A stretch of DNA of 19,988 bases, taken from the NCBI GenBank assembly GCA_041483455.1, contig JBGPFS010000023.1, positions 1-19,988 of the forward strand. Direction: 5' to 3'. The translations under genes were made by a program, and so were the position numbers. Shown piece by piece: positions 1-8,986 of the stretch. This DNA is from JBGPFS01 sp041483455 (GTDB taxonomy: Bacteria > Chloroflexota > Limnocylindria > Limnocylindrales > CSP1-4). Numbering within the stretch: position 1 is the first letter of the stretch; each line of letters opens with the position of its first letter. The notes under the pieces were generated by a model. It was not told the origin of the DNA. It did not search any database and saw only the letters and a program-made list of their open reading frames with translations.

Positions 1-2418
1 GGCTGGACCGACGTGCTCCTGGTCGACCGGGCGGAGCTGACGTCGGGCTCGACGTTCCACTCGGCCGGCCTGGTCGGCCAGCTGCGCTCGAGCGTGACCC
101 TGACCCGGATGATGATGGACAGCGTCGCCCTTTATCGGCGGCTGCGAGACGAGACCGGCGTCGACCCGGCCTGGCACGAGGTCGGCTCGCTCCGGCTCGC
201 CTCGACGCCCGCCCGGCTGGAGGAGCTCACCCGCCAGGCGGGCTGGGCGAAGACGTTCGGCCTTCCGCTCGAGCTCATCTCCGCCGCCCAGGCCCAGGCG
301 CGGTTCCCGCTGATGACGACCGAGGGCGTCCTCGGTGCGGTCTTCCTGCCGACCGACGGCTGGCTCGACCCATCCGGTCTCGCCTATGCGCTGGCGGCCG
401 GGGCCCGGGCCCGCGGCGCCCGGATCGAGACGCGGACCCGGGTCGTCGGGATCGAGGTCGCCCGAGGCCGCGTCGCCGGCGTGCGGGTCGTCCGCGACGG
501 CGTCGAGCGCTCGATCGCGGCCGAGGTCGTGGTCAACGCCGGCGGGATGTTCGCCCCCGAGATCGGCCTGCTGGCCGGGGTCGACGTCCCGATCATCCCG
601 ATCGCCCACGAGTACCTGTTCACCGAGCCGATCGCGGGCGTCCGGCCCGACCTCCCGACGATGCGCGACCCCGACAACCTGTGCTACTTCCGCGAGGAGG
701 TCGGCGGCCTGTGCATGGGCGGCTACGAGCGACACCCGGCGCCGTGGTCGCTCGACGGGGTGCCCGCCGACTTCAACGGCCGGCTCCTGGCGCCGGACTG
801 GCCGCGCTTCGAGGAGATCATGGCCGGGGCGATCCGGAGGGTCCCGGGGATCGCGGACGCGGGGATCAACCGGATGATCAACGGTCCCGAGGCGTTCACC
901 CCCGACAACGAGTTCATCCTCGGCGAGAGCGACGTCCGGGGCTTCTTCGTGGCGGCCGGGTTCTGTGCGCATGGGATCGCCGGGGCAGGTGGGCTCGGCC
1001 GCCAGGTGGCTCACTGGATCGTCGAGGGCGAACCCGAGTACGACCTCTGGAAGATGGACATCCGCCGGTTCGGGGCCCAGTACCGGGCCCAGGGATACAC
1101 GCTCGCCCGGACCGTCGAGGTCTATCGGCAGTACTACGACATCCACTACCCCAACGAGGAGCGTCAGTCCGGGCGGCCGCTCCGGCTTTCGCCGGCGTAC
1201 TCGCGCCTGAGCGAGCTGGGGGCCGTCTTCGGCGAGAAGTCCGGCTGGGAGCGGCCGAACTGGTTCGAGCCGAACTCCGCCGGGGCAGGGGTGGTGGCCG
1301 CCGCGGCCCTGGCCGAGCTCCGGCCGCGCGGCTGGGCGGGCGAGAACTGGTCGCCCGCGATCGGCGCGGAGGCGCTCGCGACCCGGGCCACTGCGGGCCT
1401 GTTCGACGAGTCGAGCTTCGCCAAGATCGAGGTCGCCGGGCCGGGCGCCGCCGCCTTCCTCGACCGCCTCAGCGCGAACCAGGTGGCCCGTGAGGTCGGC
1501 GCCATCGTCTACACCCAGCTGCTGAACCGTCGCGCCGGGATCGAGTGCGACTTCACGGTCACTCGCCTGGCCGAGGACCGCTTCCTGATCGTGACCGGCA
1601 CGGCCTTCGGCAATCACGACCTGGGCTGGCTCCGTCGCCACCTCGACGACGACGGTCCGGCCGACGCCGACGCGACCCGCGCGGCGGGGTCCGGCGTCCG
1701 GATCTCGGACGTGACGAGCTCGCTGGCCTGCTTCGGACTGTGGGGACCGCGGGCCCGCGACATCCTGGCGGCCTGCATGAAGGACGACGTCTCGGATGCC
1801 GGCTTCCCGTACCTGACCGCCCGTGGGATCACGGTCGGGAGCGTTCCGGTCATGGCGCTCCGGGTGACCTACGTGGGCGAGCTCGGCTGGGAGCTCTACC
1901 CGCCGACCGAGTACGGCGCGGCGCTGTGGGATGTCCTCTGGGCGGCCGGACGCGAGCACGGCCTGGTCGCCTGCGGCTACCGGGCGATCGACGCGCTCCG
2001 GCTCGAGAAGGGCTATCGCGTCTGGTCGACCGACATCACCCCGGACGAGACGCCGTTCGAGGCTGGGCTCGGCTTCGCGGTCCGACTCGAGCGGCCGACC
2101 CGGTTCATCGGCCGCGACGCCCTGGTCGTGGCGAAGGCCGCCGGTCCGCGCCGCCGGCTCCGTTGCCTCGTCCTCGACGACCCGCTCTCGGTCTGTCTCG
2201 GCAACGAGCCGGTCCGGGTCGACGAGCGGATCGTGGGACGGGTCACCTCCGGCGGGTACGGGTTCGCGGTGGAGCGCTCGATCGCCTACGCCTACCTGCC
2301 GCCGGAGATGGCGGCCATCGGGACCCGCGGGGAGATCGAGGTCTTCGGGCGCTGGATCGGCTTCACGGCAGTCGCCGAGCCGCTCTGGGACCCGACCGGC
2401 GAGCGGATCCGCTCGTGA
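1..2418 (+). CDS. Sarcosine/dimethylglycine dehydrogenase-like FAD oxidoreductase with GcvT domain (5' partial)
   Basis: Probable demethylating oxidoreductase: family members oxidise the N-methyl group of sarcosine or dimethylglycine with FAD and pass the one-carbon unit to tetrahydrofolate in a C-terminal aminomethyltransferase-like domain. The frame is open from base 1, so the start and the N-terminal GxGxxG dinucleotide motif lie upstream; 805 residues are visible. The N-terminal DAO-type FAD domain covers about residues 1-360, then a short FAO linker domain, then GcvT (about 425-700) and GcvT C-terminal (about 705-800) domains. The segment LTSGSTFHSAGLVGQLR matches the family region where a His carries covalent flavin; His20 of the visible part is the candidate. 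The stop overlaps the next gene's GTG by 4 nt (GTGA), implying translational coupling. The exact substrate cannot be decided from sequence; the neighbouring polyamine operon is on the other strand. Confidence 0.9.
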   Translation, partial: GWTDVLLVDRAELTSGSTFHSAGLVGQLRSSVTLTRMMMDSVALYRRLRDETGVDPAWHEVGSLRLASTPARLEELTRQAGWAKTFGLPLELISAAQAQARFPLMTTEGVLGAVFLPTDGWLDPSGLAYALAAGARARGARIETRTRVVGIEVARGRVAGVRVVRDGVERSIAAEVVVNAGGMFAPEIGLLAGVDVPIIPIAHEYLFTEPIAGVRPDLPTMRDPDNLCYFREEVGGLCMGGYERHPAPWSLDGVPADFNGRLLAPDWPRFEEIMAGAIRRVPGIADAGINRMINGPEAFTPDNEFILGESDVRGFFVAAGFCAHGIAGAGGLGRQVAHWIVEGEPEYDLWKMDIRRFGAQYRAQGYTLARTVEVYRQYYDIHYPNEERQSGRPLRLSPAYSRLSELGAVFGEKSGWERPNWFEPNSAGAGVVAAAALAELRPRGWAGENWSPAIGAEALATRATAGLFDESSFAKIEVAGPGAAAFLDRLSANQVAREVGAIVYTQLLNRRAGIECDFTVTRLAEDRFLIVTGTAFGNHDLGWLRRHLDDDGPADADATRAAGSGVRISDVTSSLACFGLWGPRARDILAACMKDDVSDAGFPYLTARGITVGSVPVMALRVTYVGELGWELYPPTEYGAALWDVLWAAGREHGLVACGYRAIDALRLEKGYRVWSTDITPDETPFEAGLGFAVRLERPTRFIGRDALVVAKAAGPRRRLRCLVLDDPLSVCLGNEPVRVDERIVGRVTSGGYGFAVERSIAYAYLPPEMAAIGTRGEIEVFGRWIGFTAVAEPLWDPTGERIRS

Positions 2419-3301
2419 GCGCGGGCCGCATCCCCGGGCCCCGGCCGCCGGCCGAGGTCGCCTCGGCCGTCGCGGCGGGCCCCGCCTGGAGTGCGTCGCG
2501 GCGCCGGGTCCCCGAGGCTCAGCTGGCCGACTGGCTGACCTTCGCCCGGCGGTCTGCGACGAGGCTGACGCGATCGCCCTCGGGCACTTCCGGCGCGATC
2601 TCGAGATCATCACGAAGCCGGACCGCTCGTTCGTGACCGCGGCCGACCACGAGATCGAGCGGCTTGTCCGAGAGCGGATCCGGGCGGCCTACCCGGGCCA
2701 CGGCCTGGTGGGCGAGGAGTTCGGGGTCGAGGCGGCCGAGGCGCGGGTCCGCTGGTTCATCGACCCGATCGACGGCACCCACAACTACATCCGCGGCGTC
2801 CCGCTCTTCGGGACGCTCCTGGCCGTCGAGGTCGACGGGGAGCTCCAGGTCGGGGTCATCAGCGCTCCCGCGCTGCGCGAGCGCTGGTACGCCTCGCGCG
2901 GGGCCGGCGCCTGGGCCGAGGGCGCGGCCGGCGATCCGGGAGCCCGCCGGATCCACGTCTCGCGGGTCGCGGCGCTGGGCGACGCCCAGGTGCTCTATGG
3001 CTCGCCGCGCGACATCGAGGCCTCCGGGCGGGCCCCCGGGTTTCGCTCGCTGATCGCCGATGCCTGGCGCGACCGCGGCTTCGGCGACTTCTGGGGCTAC
3101 GCGCTTCTGGCCGAAGGCGCCGCCGAGGCGATGATCGAGGTCGATCTGTCGGCCTGGGACGTGGCCGCGCCCCTGGTGCTGGTCGAAGAGGCCGGCGGCC
3201 GGGCGACCGACTTCGCGGGCGCCCGGCTCATCGACTCCGGGACGTTCCTCGCGACCAACGGGCTGATGCACGAGGAGCTCCTGGCGAGGCTCAGGGGCTG
3301 A
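2415..3301 (+). CDS. Inositol monophosphatase family phosphatase (possibly histidinol-phosphatase), with probable frameshift
   Basis: Mg-dependent phosphomonoesterase of the IMPase superfamily. Motifs are complete: GEEFG, then WFIDPIDGTHNY (metal-binding Asp residues), and WDVAAPLVLVEEAGG near the C-terminus. The substrate may be inositol phosphate, histidinol phosphate or another sugar phosphate. Nearly all of the domain is read in the frame ending at 3301, but that frame has no ATG, GTG or TTG between the upstream stop and GTG 2633, which would cut off the first helix. The GTG at 2415, overlapping the upstream TGA, opens the +3 frame and encodes a natural N-terminus ending ADWLTFARR. Joining the frames near 2550 gives LTFARR-x-CDEADAIALGHFRR, typical of the family. 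G/C-rich third positions also switch frame there. One base, perhaps a G in the GG at 2551-2552, seems lost, by sequencing error or real mutation. Confidence 0.8.
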
Positions 3302-3369
3302 GCGTCGGCCGAGTCGATCCGCGCGCTCGAGGTGTGCCCGCGGCGGGTCGCCTGCGCGCCCGTGGCGGT

Positions 3370-4737
3370 CTAGGCGCCCGCGGCTGCCAGGCTCTCGTCG
3401 AGGATCCCGAGGGCGAGATCGACCTCGGCGGCCGTCGTGACCAGCGGCGGGATGATCCGCGTTACGTTGGCGTAGGTGCCGGCCGACAGGACGATGAGCC
3501 GGCGGCTGAGTGCCTCGGCCAGGACCCGTTTGGTCAGGTCCGGATCCGGCACGCGGCCATCGCCCTCGCCCGACTTGACGAACTCGAGGGCGAGCATGAG
3601 CCCGAGGCCGCGGACGTCGCCGATCGAATCGTACTTCGCCCCGAGTCGCCGCAGGCCCGCCAGGAACTGGTCCCCGCGCGTGGCGGCGTTCTCCACCAGC
3701 CCCTCGTCCCGGATGACGTCGAGGGTCGCATTCGCCGCCGCACAGCTGACGACGTTGCCGCCGTAGGTCCCGCCGTGGGTACCGGGCGACCACGTCTCGA
3801 TGAGCTCGCTCTTGGCGATGATCCCCGACAGCGGCAGGCCGGAGGCGATGCCCTTGGCCACGGTCAGGATGTCGGGCTCGACGTCCCAATGCTCGACGGC
3901 GAACATCTTCCCGGTCCGGCCGAAGCCGGTCTGGACCTCGTCGGCGATGAGGAGGATCCCGTGCCGCCGGGTGATCTCGCGCAGGCGGGGCAGGAAGTCC
4001 GGCGGCGGGACGATGTAGCCACCCTCGCCGAGGACCGGCTCGACGATGATCGCCGCGACGTGCTCCGGGTAGATCAGCTGGTGGAACGTCAGGTCCAGCT
4101 GCTCCTCCCAGTCGCAGGTGCAGTCCGCCGGGTCGTGGGCGCCGCGGGCGGCCCGGTAGCAGTACGGATACGCGGTGTGGTACACGGAGCCGGGGAGCGG
4201 CTCGAAATGGCCGCGGTAGACGTCCTTGGCGGTCGTGAGCGCCATCGTCTGGGCCGTCCGCCCGTGGTAGCCCCCCCGGAACCCGATCACGACGGGCCGC
4301 CGGGTGGCGATCCGGGCGAGCTTGACGGCTGCCTCGACCGCCTCCGCCCCGCTGTTCGAGAGGAAGGCGCCCCAGCCGTCGCCCGGCAGGATCGTCCGGA
4401 GGCGCTCGTAGAGGCGCAGGCCGGGTTCGTGGAAGACGATGTTCTGCTGGCCGTGGAGGAGCTTCTGGGCCTGGGCGGCGATCGCGGCCGCGACCCGCGG
4501 GTGAGCGTGCCCCGTGCTGGTCACGCCGATCCCCGAGCTGTAGTCGAGGTAGCGCTCGCCATCCGGGGTGATCAGCCAGCTGCCCTCGCCGCGCTCGACC
4601 GGCACGTTCGCGATCCGGCTCCAGACCGGCGGGACCACCGACCGATCCGGCCAGCCGGCCAAGCCTTCGGTCGGGGCGCCGGACGCGGACGGAGACGCGG
4701 GATCGGAGGGCACCGGCGCCGGCGAGAGATCGACCAT
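3370..4737 (-). CDS. Class III PLP-dependent aminotransferase (GabT/polyamine-type)
   Basis: A 455-residue fold-type I, subgroup III aminotransferase, the family of 4-aminobutyrate, acetylornithine and putrescine aminotransferases. It would move an omega-amino group to 2-oxoglutarate or pyruvate using PLP. Visible hallmarks are NSGAEAVEAAVKLAR (128-142), the Asp of LIADEVQTGFGRTG (Asp266, pyridine nitrogen), and the Schiff-base lysine in LTVAKGI (Lys295), followed by the GGTYGGN phosphate-binding segment. The ATG start is supported by AAGGAGA a few bases upstream. It is the last gene of the potADBC cluster, starting 21 nt after potC, so its substrate is likely putrescine, a polyamine-derived amine or GABA; that is inferred from context. 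The Pro/Ser-rich first 25 residues look disordered. Confidence 0.9.
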   Translation of the reverse strand: MVDLSPAPVPSDPASPSASGAPTEGLAGWPDRSVVPPVWSRIANVPVERGEGSWLITPDGERYLDYSSGIGVTSTGHAHPRVAAAIAAQAQKLLHGQQNIVFHEPGLRLYERLRTILPGDGWGAFLSNSGAEAVEAAVKLARIATRRPVVIGFRGGYHGRTAQTMALTTAKDVYRGHFEPLPGSVYHTAYPYCYRAARGAHDPADCTCDWEEQLDLTFHQLIYPEHVAAIIVEPVLGEGGYIVPPPDFLPRLREITRRHGILLIADEVQTGFGRTGKMFAVEHWDVEPDILTVAKGIASGLPLSGIIAKSELIETWSPGTHGGTYGGNVVSCAAANATLDVIRDEGLVENAATRGDQFLAGLRRLGAKYDSIGDVRGLGLMLALEFVKSGEGDGRVPDPDLTKRVLAEALSRRLIVLSAGTYANVTRIIPPLVTTAAEVDLALGILDESLAAAGA

Positions 4738-4758
4738 GGGTTCTCCTTGTCGGCTCGG

Positions 4759-5631
4759 TCAGCGGTGCGCGACTCGGCCGGAGCGCAGCGTCGAGATCGA
4801 CGCGAAGCCGACCGCCACCAGGAAGATGATCGAGCCGATGACGTTGATCTGGACCGGGAGTGCGTTCTTCTGGATGCTGTAGACCCAGATCGGGAACGTG
4901 TTCGTGGTTCCCGACACGAAGTTCGTGATGATGAAGTCGTCGATCGAGAGCGCGAACGCGAGCATCGCCGCCGCCATGATCCCCGGCAGGATCAGCGGGA
5001 AGGTCACCTTCCAGAACGTCGTCCACTCGTTCGCGCCGAGGTCCATCGCCGCCTCCTCGAGGCGGCGGTCGAAGCCGGCCAGGCGGGCCTTCACGGTCAC
5101 GACCACGTAGCTGATGTTGAACATCACGTGGGCGATGAGGATCGTGGTGAACCCGGTCGGGTAGAGCGTCGGGGTCTTGCCGGCCAGCGGCGGCAGCGCC
5201 GTCGCCACGAACAGGGTCAGCAGGCTCGAGCCCATGACGATCTCCGGGGTGGCCATCGGCAGGAAGATGAGCCCGTTGAGGGCGCCCCGACCCCGGAACG
5301 AGTAGCGGGTGAGGGCCAGCCCGATGAGCGTTCCCAGGATGGTCGCGATGATCGTCGCGATGAGCGCGATCGCCAGCGTCGTCCGGACGGCATCGCCCAG
5401 GCCCGGCCAATCGAACGGATGTGCCCAGCCGTCGAGGCTGAACTGGTTCCAGATGTAGTTGAACTTGCCGGTCGGCTTGTTGAAGCTGAACAGGATCATC
5501 ACCGCGATCGGGATCAGCAGGTAGACGATCGCCAGGACCGTGAAGACCGGCAGGAACCGGCGCTCGATCGTCCGCATGAGCCGGCTGCCCCCGGGAGCCT
5601 GACGGGTGGGTGCGCTCACGACGGCGGTCAT
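4759..5631 (-). CDS. potC: Spermidine/putrescine ABC transporter permease PotC
   Basis: Inner-membrane permease of a polyamine-type ABC importer, 290 residues. It has an N-terminal membrane segment (about 27-50) followed by further TM helices. The cytoplasmic EAA loop that docks on the ATPase is clear at about 192-218 (EEAAMDLGAN...LPGI). The segment FLPMATPEIVMGSSLL and the overall length match PotC rather than PotB. It starts 4 bp after the potB stop, so it should be co-translated with potB and form the heterodimeric channel. No strong Shine-Dalgarno is seen, consistent with coupling. Polyamine specificity is by family resemblance; related systems carry other cationic compounds. Confidence 0.92.
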   Translation of the reverse strand: MTAVVSAPTRQAPGGSRLMRTIERRFLPVFTVLAIVYLLIPIAVMILFSFNKPTGKFNYIWNQFSLDGWAHPFDWPGLGDAVRTTLAIALIATIIATILGTLIGLALTRYSFRGRGALNGLIFLPMATPEIVMGSSLLTLFVATALPPLAGKTPTLYPTGFTTILIAHVMFNISYVVVTVKARLAGFDRRLEEAAMDLGANEWTTFWKVTFPLILPGIMAAAMLAFALSIDDFIITNFVSGTTNTFPIWVYSIQKNALPVQINVIGSIIFLVAVGFASISTLRSGRVAHR

Positions 5632-5635
5632 GCGC

Positions 5636-6523
5636 TCAACCCGTCAGCTGCTCGGTGCCGAGCGCCCGAGCATAGATGGCGACGGCCACCAGGATCCCGG
5701 CCATCAGGATGAACGAGAGGGCCGCGCCCACCGGGTAGTCGTTCTGAAGGAGCAGCCGATTCTGGATGACGTTGCCGATCATCTTGGTCTGCGGGTTGCC
5801 CAGCAGCTCCGCGTTGACGTAGTCGCCCATCGCCGGGATGAACGTGAGCAGGGAGCCGGCGAAGATGCCCGGCAGGGCGAGGGGGAAGGTGACCTTCCGG
5901 AAGACCTGGAAGCGGTCGGCGTACAGGTCGCCCGCCGCCTCCAGCAGCCGCACGTCGATCTTCTCGAGGGCGACGTAGAGCGGCAGGATCATGAAGGGCA
6001 GGAAGTTGTAGGTCAGGCCGGCCAGCTGGGCGACCCCCGAACCCAGGATGCTGAACGCGCCCGGCACGAGATGAAGGCTCTTGAGCGGCCCGAGGAGCGG
6101 CCCCTCGTCGCCGAGCAGGATCTTCCAGCTGATCGTCCGGATCAGGAAGCTCGTGAAGAACGGGGCGATGACCAGGAACAGGATGAGGTTCTTGTAGCGT
6201 CCGCCCCGGAAGGCGATCGTGTAGGCGACCGGGAAGCCGATCGCGAACGTCAGGATCGTGGCCGCGCCGCCGTAGACGATCGAATTCAGGAACTGCTTGC
6301 CGAACTTGCTGAACCCGTCGATGTACGCCTGGGGCGAGCCGGTCAGCCTGAACCCGCTGTCGAGGCTGCCCGTCGAGATCGAGTAGGTGAACATCTGGAT
6401 GCTGGGCAGGATGTAGAAGACGAGCAGGTAGAGCAGCCCCGGGGCGAGCAGGATGTAGGGCGTCGCCCGCCCCAGGCGCTGGCGAAGGCGCGGTCCGGGC
6501 GCGGGGCGCGCCTGCGCCGTCAT
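5636..6523 (-). CDS. potB: Spermidine/putrescine ABC transporter permease PotB
   Basis: Second permease subunit, 295 residues, partner of PotC. TM1 lies at about 21-44, followed by a long extracytoplasmic loop and further helices. The EAA motif (LLEAAGDLYA...PLALPGI) is at about 194-220. The order PotB then PotC, directly after the binding protein, is the usual arrangement. The ATG at 6523 lies 22 nt after the potD stop; the next start codons would cut into TM1. Nothing is broken: all expected hydrophobic segments and the coupling loop are present. Confidence 0.92.
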   Translation of the reverse strand: MTAQARPAPGPRLRQRLGRATPYILLAPGLLYLLVFYILPSIQMFTYSISTGSLDSGFRLTGSPQAYIDGFSKFGKQFLNSIVYGGAATILTFAIGFPVAYTIAFRGGRYKNLILFLVIAPFFTSFLIRTISWKILLGDEGPLLGPLKSLHLVPGAFSILGSGVAQLAGLTYNFLPFMILPLYVALEKIDVRLLEAAGDLYADRFQVFRKVTFPLALPGIFAGSLLTFIPAMGDYVNAELLGNPQTKMIGNVIQNRLLLQNDYPVGAALSFILMAGILVAVAIYARALGTEQLTG

Positions 6524-6545
6524 GGGCGGTCGGTCTCGTCGGGTC

Positions 6546-7814
6546 CTAGGTGCCCGACAGCTTCGAGTAGAGGTCGTTGAGCGTCTTCTCTCGATCGTCG
6601 CTCAGGGCCTGGAAGTTGCGCTGCTTCGCGACGATGTCGGCGGTCGGGAAGAGGAGCGGGTTGCTGGCCGCCGCCGCATCGATCTTCTTGATCTCGTCGG
6701 CGGCGCCTTCCACGGGCGAGACGTAGTAGACGTAGTCGGCGATCTGGGCCGCGATCTTGGGGTCGTAGACCCAGTTCATCATGAGCTCGGCCGTGTACGG
6801 GTTGGCGGCGCCCTTCGGGATGAGCATGTTGTCGGTCCAGATCATCGTCCCTTCGTCCGGGAAGATGAACTTGTCGTCAGCGCTGCCGGAGCTGGCGAGG
6901 TCGCCCGACCAGACGAACGCCGCCCAGACCTTCTTCTGGCCGAAGTCGGTCAGGTACTCGTTGCCCGTGAACCGGAGGCCCTTGTCGACCAGCGGCTGGA
7001 TGTCGTCCGCGCACGCCTGGAGATCCGCGTCGGTGACCGTCGCGGGATCGGCCGCCTTGCCGAGCTTCAGGAGTGTCAGTCCGAAGGTGTCGCGGGCCTC
7101 GGACAGGAATGTCAGCTTGGCGGCCGGGATGTTCCACAGGTCGGCCAGCTTCGTCGGCTCGGCGATCCCGTTGTCCTTGAGCGTCTTCGCGTTGACCCCG
7201 ATGCCGGTCATCCCGGACTGCCACGGGTAGTGGTAATCGTTGCCCGGATCCCAGGCCTGGTTGCGGAGCGCCTGGCGGAGGTTCGTCGCGCAGTTCGGCA
7301 CGTCGGCCTGGTCGAGCTTCTGGATCCAGTCCTTGGCGACCAGCTTGGAGGCGATCCAGTCGGTCAGGACCATCAGGTCCCAGCCGGTCGGCAGGCCGCC
7401 GACAAGGGCCGTCTGGATCGTCGCGACGAAGGTCGGGTTGTCGCTGATCTTCTCCTCGTAGTCGACCTCGATCTTGTACTTCTTCTTGAACTCCTCGAGC
7501 GTCGGCGAGGAGCCCGGGGCGTACGCGCCGGCGTCGCCGGCCTTCCCGGTCAGGTCGATGTAGGCCGGCCAGTTCGCGAACTTGAGCGGGCCGCTGATCG
7601 TCTTGGCGATCGGCGCCGCGGAGGGCGCGCTGCTGGGGACCGCGCTCGCGGGCGCGCTCGGGGCCGCGCTGGGGGCCGTGCTGGGAGCCGTGGTCGTGCC
7701 GGTCGATCCGGTGCACGCGGCGATGAAGGCCGAGACGCCGACGAGCGTCGTGCCCTGGAGGAAGCGGCGACGGCTGATCGCGGTTTCGGTCAGGCGCTTC
7801 TCGAGATCGTGCAT
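6546..7814 (-). CDS. potD: Polyamine ABC transporter substrate-binding lipoprotein PotD, Tat-type signal
   Basis: Extracytoplasmic solute-binding protein that delivers spermidine or putrescine to PotBC. The ATG at 7814 is preceded by AAGGAG and gives 422 residues; the frame stays open further upstream but that part is not coding. The N-terminus has a twin-arginine motif (ISRRRFLQG), a hydrophobic stretch and a lipobox ending in Cys (FIAAC), so it is probably a Tat-exported, lipid-anchored protein. A Thr/Ala/Pro/Ser-rich linker of about 30 residues follows before the globular domain, which begins near LKFANWPAYID, a PotD/PotF-like start. The mature part has the usual length. It sits between potA and potB in the operon. 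Confidence 0.92.
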   Translation of the reverse strand: MHDLEKRLTETAISRRRFLQGTTLVGVSAFIAACTGSTGTTTAPSTAPSAAPSAPASAVPSSAPSAAPIAKTISGPLKFANWPAYIDLTGKAGDAGAYAPGSSPTLEEFKKKYKIEVDYEEKISDNPTFVATIQTALVGGLPTGWDLMVLTDWIASKLVAKDWIQKLDQADVPNCATNLRQALRNQAWDPGNDYHYPWQSGMTGIGVNAKTLKDNGIAEPTKLADLWNIPAAKLTFLSEARDTFGLTLLKLGKAADPATVTDADLQACADDIQPLVDKGLRFTGNEYLTDFGQKKVWAAFVWSGDLASSGSADDKFIFPDEGTMIWTDNMLIPKGAANPYTAELMMNWVYDPKIAAQIADYVYYVSPVEGAADEIKKIDAAAASNPLLFPTADIVAKQRNFQALSDDREKTLNDLYSKLSGT

Positions 7815-7864
7815 CGGACTCCTTCGGTTCTCCCCGGCTGGGCGGTCGCCCCTGCGGCGGCCGG

Positions 7865-8986
7865 TCATTCCTCCGCGTCCGGCAGGCTGCCGGACGCCGC
7901 CACCACGAACGAGTGCTCGGGACTCCAGGCGAGATGGACTTCCTCTCCCGGTGCCCACAGCTCGGACTTGGTGGCTCGTTCCATGTTCTGCTCGTAGACC
8001 GAGATCCGGGTCCCGCTCCGGGTCTCGACGATGTACTGCGTGCTGACCCCGATGTAGGAGGCGTCGCGGACGGTGCCGGACAGCCGGTTGTGCCCGGCCG
8101 GGATGGTGTCCTCGGCCCCATGCATCCGGATCTTCTCGGGCCGGACGCCGATCTCGATCGAGGTCTCGGCCCCGACCAGCGCGGCCGGCACCAGGACCCG
8201 GGTATCGTCGGCGAGCTTCACCACCGCATTCCCGTTCGAGCGGTCGACCGTCGTCGCGGGCAGGAGGTTGCTGACGCCGAGGAAGCCGGCCACGAAGCGG
8301 GTGGTCGGCCGCTCGTACAGGCTCTCCGGGTCGCCGAGCTGCTCGTAGTGGCCCTTGTTCATGACGGCGATCCGATCCGACATCGTCATCGCCTCCTCCT
8401 GGTCGTGGGTCACGTAGATGAAGGTGATCCCGACCTCCTGCTGGATGCGCTTCAGCTCGACCTGCATCTGCTTTCGCAGCTTCAGGTCGAGGGCGCCCAG
8501 CGGCTCGTCGAGGAGGAGGACCGCCGGCCGGTTGATCAGGGCCCGGGCGAGCGCGACCCGCTGCGCCTGGCCCCCGGAGATCTGACCGGGCTTGCGATCC
8601 TCGAAGCCGGGCAGCTCGACGAGCTGGAGCATCTCGGTGACCCGCGACTTGACCTCGGAGGATCTGGCGCGCTTGCGTCGGAGCCCGAACGCGACATTCT
8701 CGAAGATCGACAGGTGGGGGAACAGGGCGTAGCTCTGGAAGACCGTGTTGACGTTCCGCTTGTACGGCGGGAGCCACGTGACGTCCTGGCCCTGGAGCTC
8801 GATATAGCCCGAGGTGGCCTGCTCGAAGCCGCCGATCATCCGAAGGGTCGTGGTCTTGCCGCATCCGGACGGACCGAGCAGCGAGAAGAACTCGCCGTCC
8901 TCGACCTCGAGGTCGATGTGGTCGACGGCGTTGACGTCACCGAAACTCTTGACGACGTCGACCAGGCGGACATCGACAGCGGGCAC
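7865..8986 (-). CDS. potA: Spermidine/putrescine ABC transporter ATPase PotA
   Basis: Cytoplasmic ATPase that powers polyamine import, 373 residues. All ABC motifs are seen: Walker A GPSGCGKTT (38-46), Q-loop Gln84 in TVFQSYALFP, signature ISGGQAQ (136-142), Walker B LLLDEP ending at about Asp160-Glu161, and H-loop His194 in VTHDQEEAM. The C-terminal 120 residues form the TOBE-type domain of PotA/UgpC proteins. The start is GTG at 8986, the most upstream start in this frame; only a distant GGAGA resembles a ribosome binding site. It is the first gene of the operon, about 100 nt downstream of the promoter at 9097-9126. potD starts 50 bp after its stop. Confidence 0.93.
   Translation of the reverse strand: MPAVDVRLVDVVKSFGDVNAVDHIDLEVEDGEFFSLLGPSGCGKTTTLRMIGGFEQATSGYIELQGQDVTWLPPYKRNVNTVFQSYALFPHLSIFENVAFGLRRKRARSSEVKSRVTEMLQLVELPGFEDRKPGQISGGQAQRVALARALINRPAVLLLDEPLGALDLKLRKQMQVELKRIQQEVGITFIYVTHDQEEAMTMSDRIAVMNKGHYEQLGDPESLYERPTTRFVAGFLGVSNLLPATTVDRSNGNAVVKLADDTRVLVPAALVGAETSIEIGVRPEKIRMHGAEDTIPAGHNRLSGTVRDASYIGVSTQYIVETRSGTRISVYEQNMERATKSELWAPGEEVHLAWSPEHSFVVAASGSLPDAEE

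Noticed and set aside
2545..2560. Programmed -1 frameshift in the IMPase gene
   Set aside because: The site reads CCGGCGGTC with no X-XXY-YYZ slippery heptamer and no obvious downstream structure. A lost base is simpler.
3302..3369. Rho-independent terminator between the convergent IMPase and aminotransferase genes
   Set aside because: Only a 4-bp stem (CCCG/CGGG) is seen and there is no T-run. The 64-bp gap at 10498-10561 likewise shows no convincing terminator.
2519..5410. 963-codon minus-strand frame, and the 792-codon plus-strand frame at 3334-5712
   Set aside because: Both run across well-supported genes on other frames and translate to Arg/Gly/Pro/Asp-rich nonsense with no domains. 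Such frames are common in GC-rich DNA where stop codons are rare.
7620..7700. Tandem repeat inside potD
   Set aside because: The repetitive bases encode the Ala/Pro/Ser/Thr linker that follows the lipobox. This is low-complexity coding sequence and not a mobile or CRISPR-type repeat.
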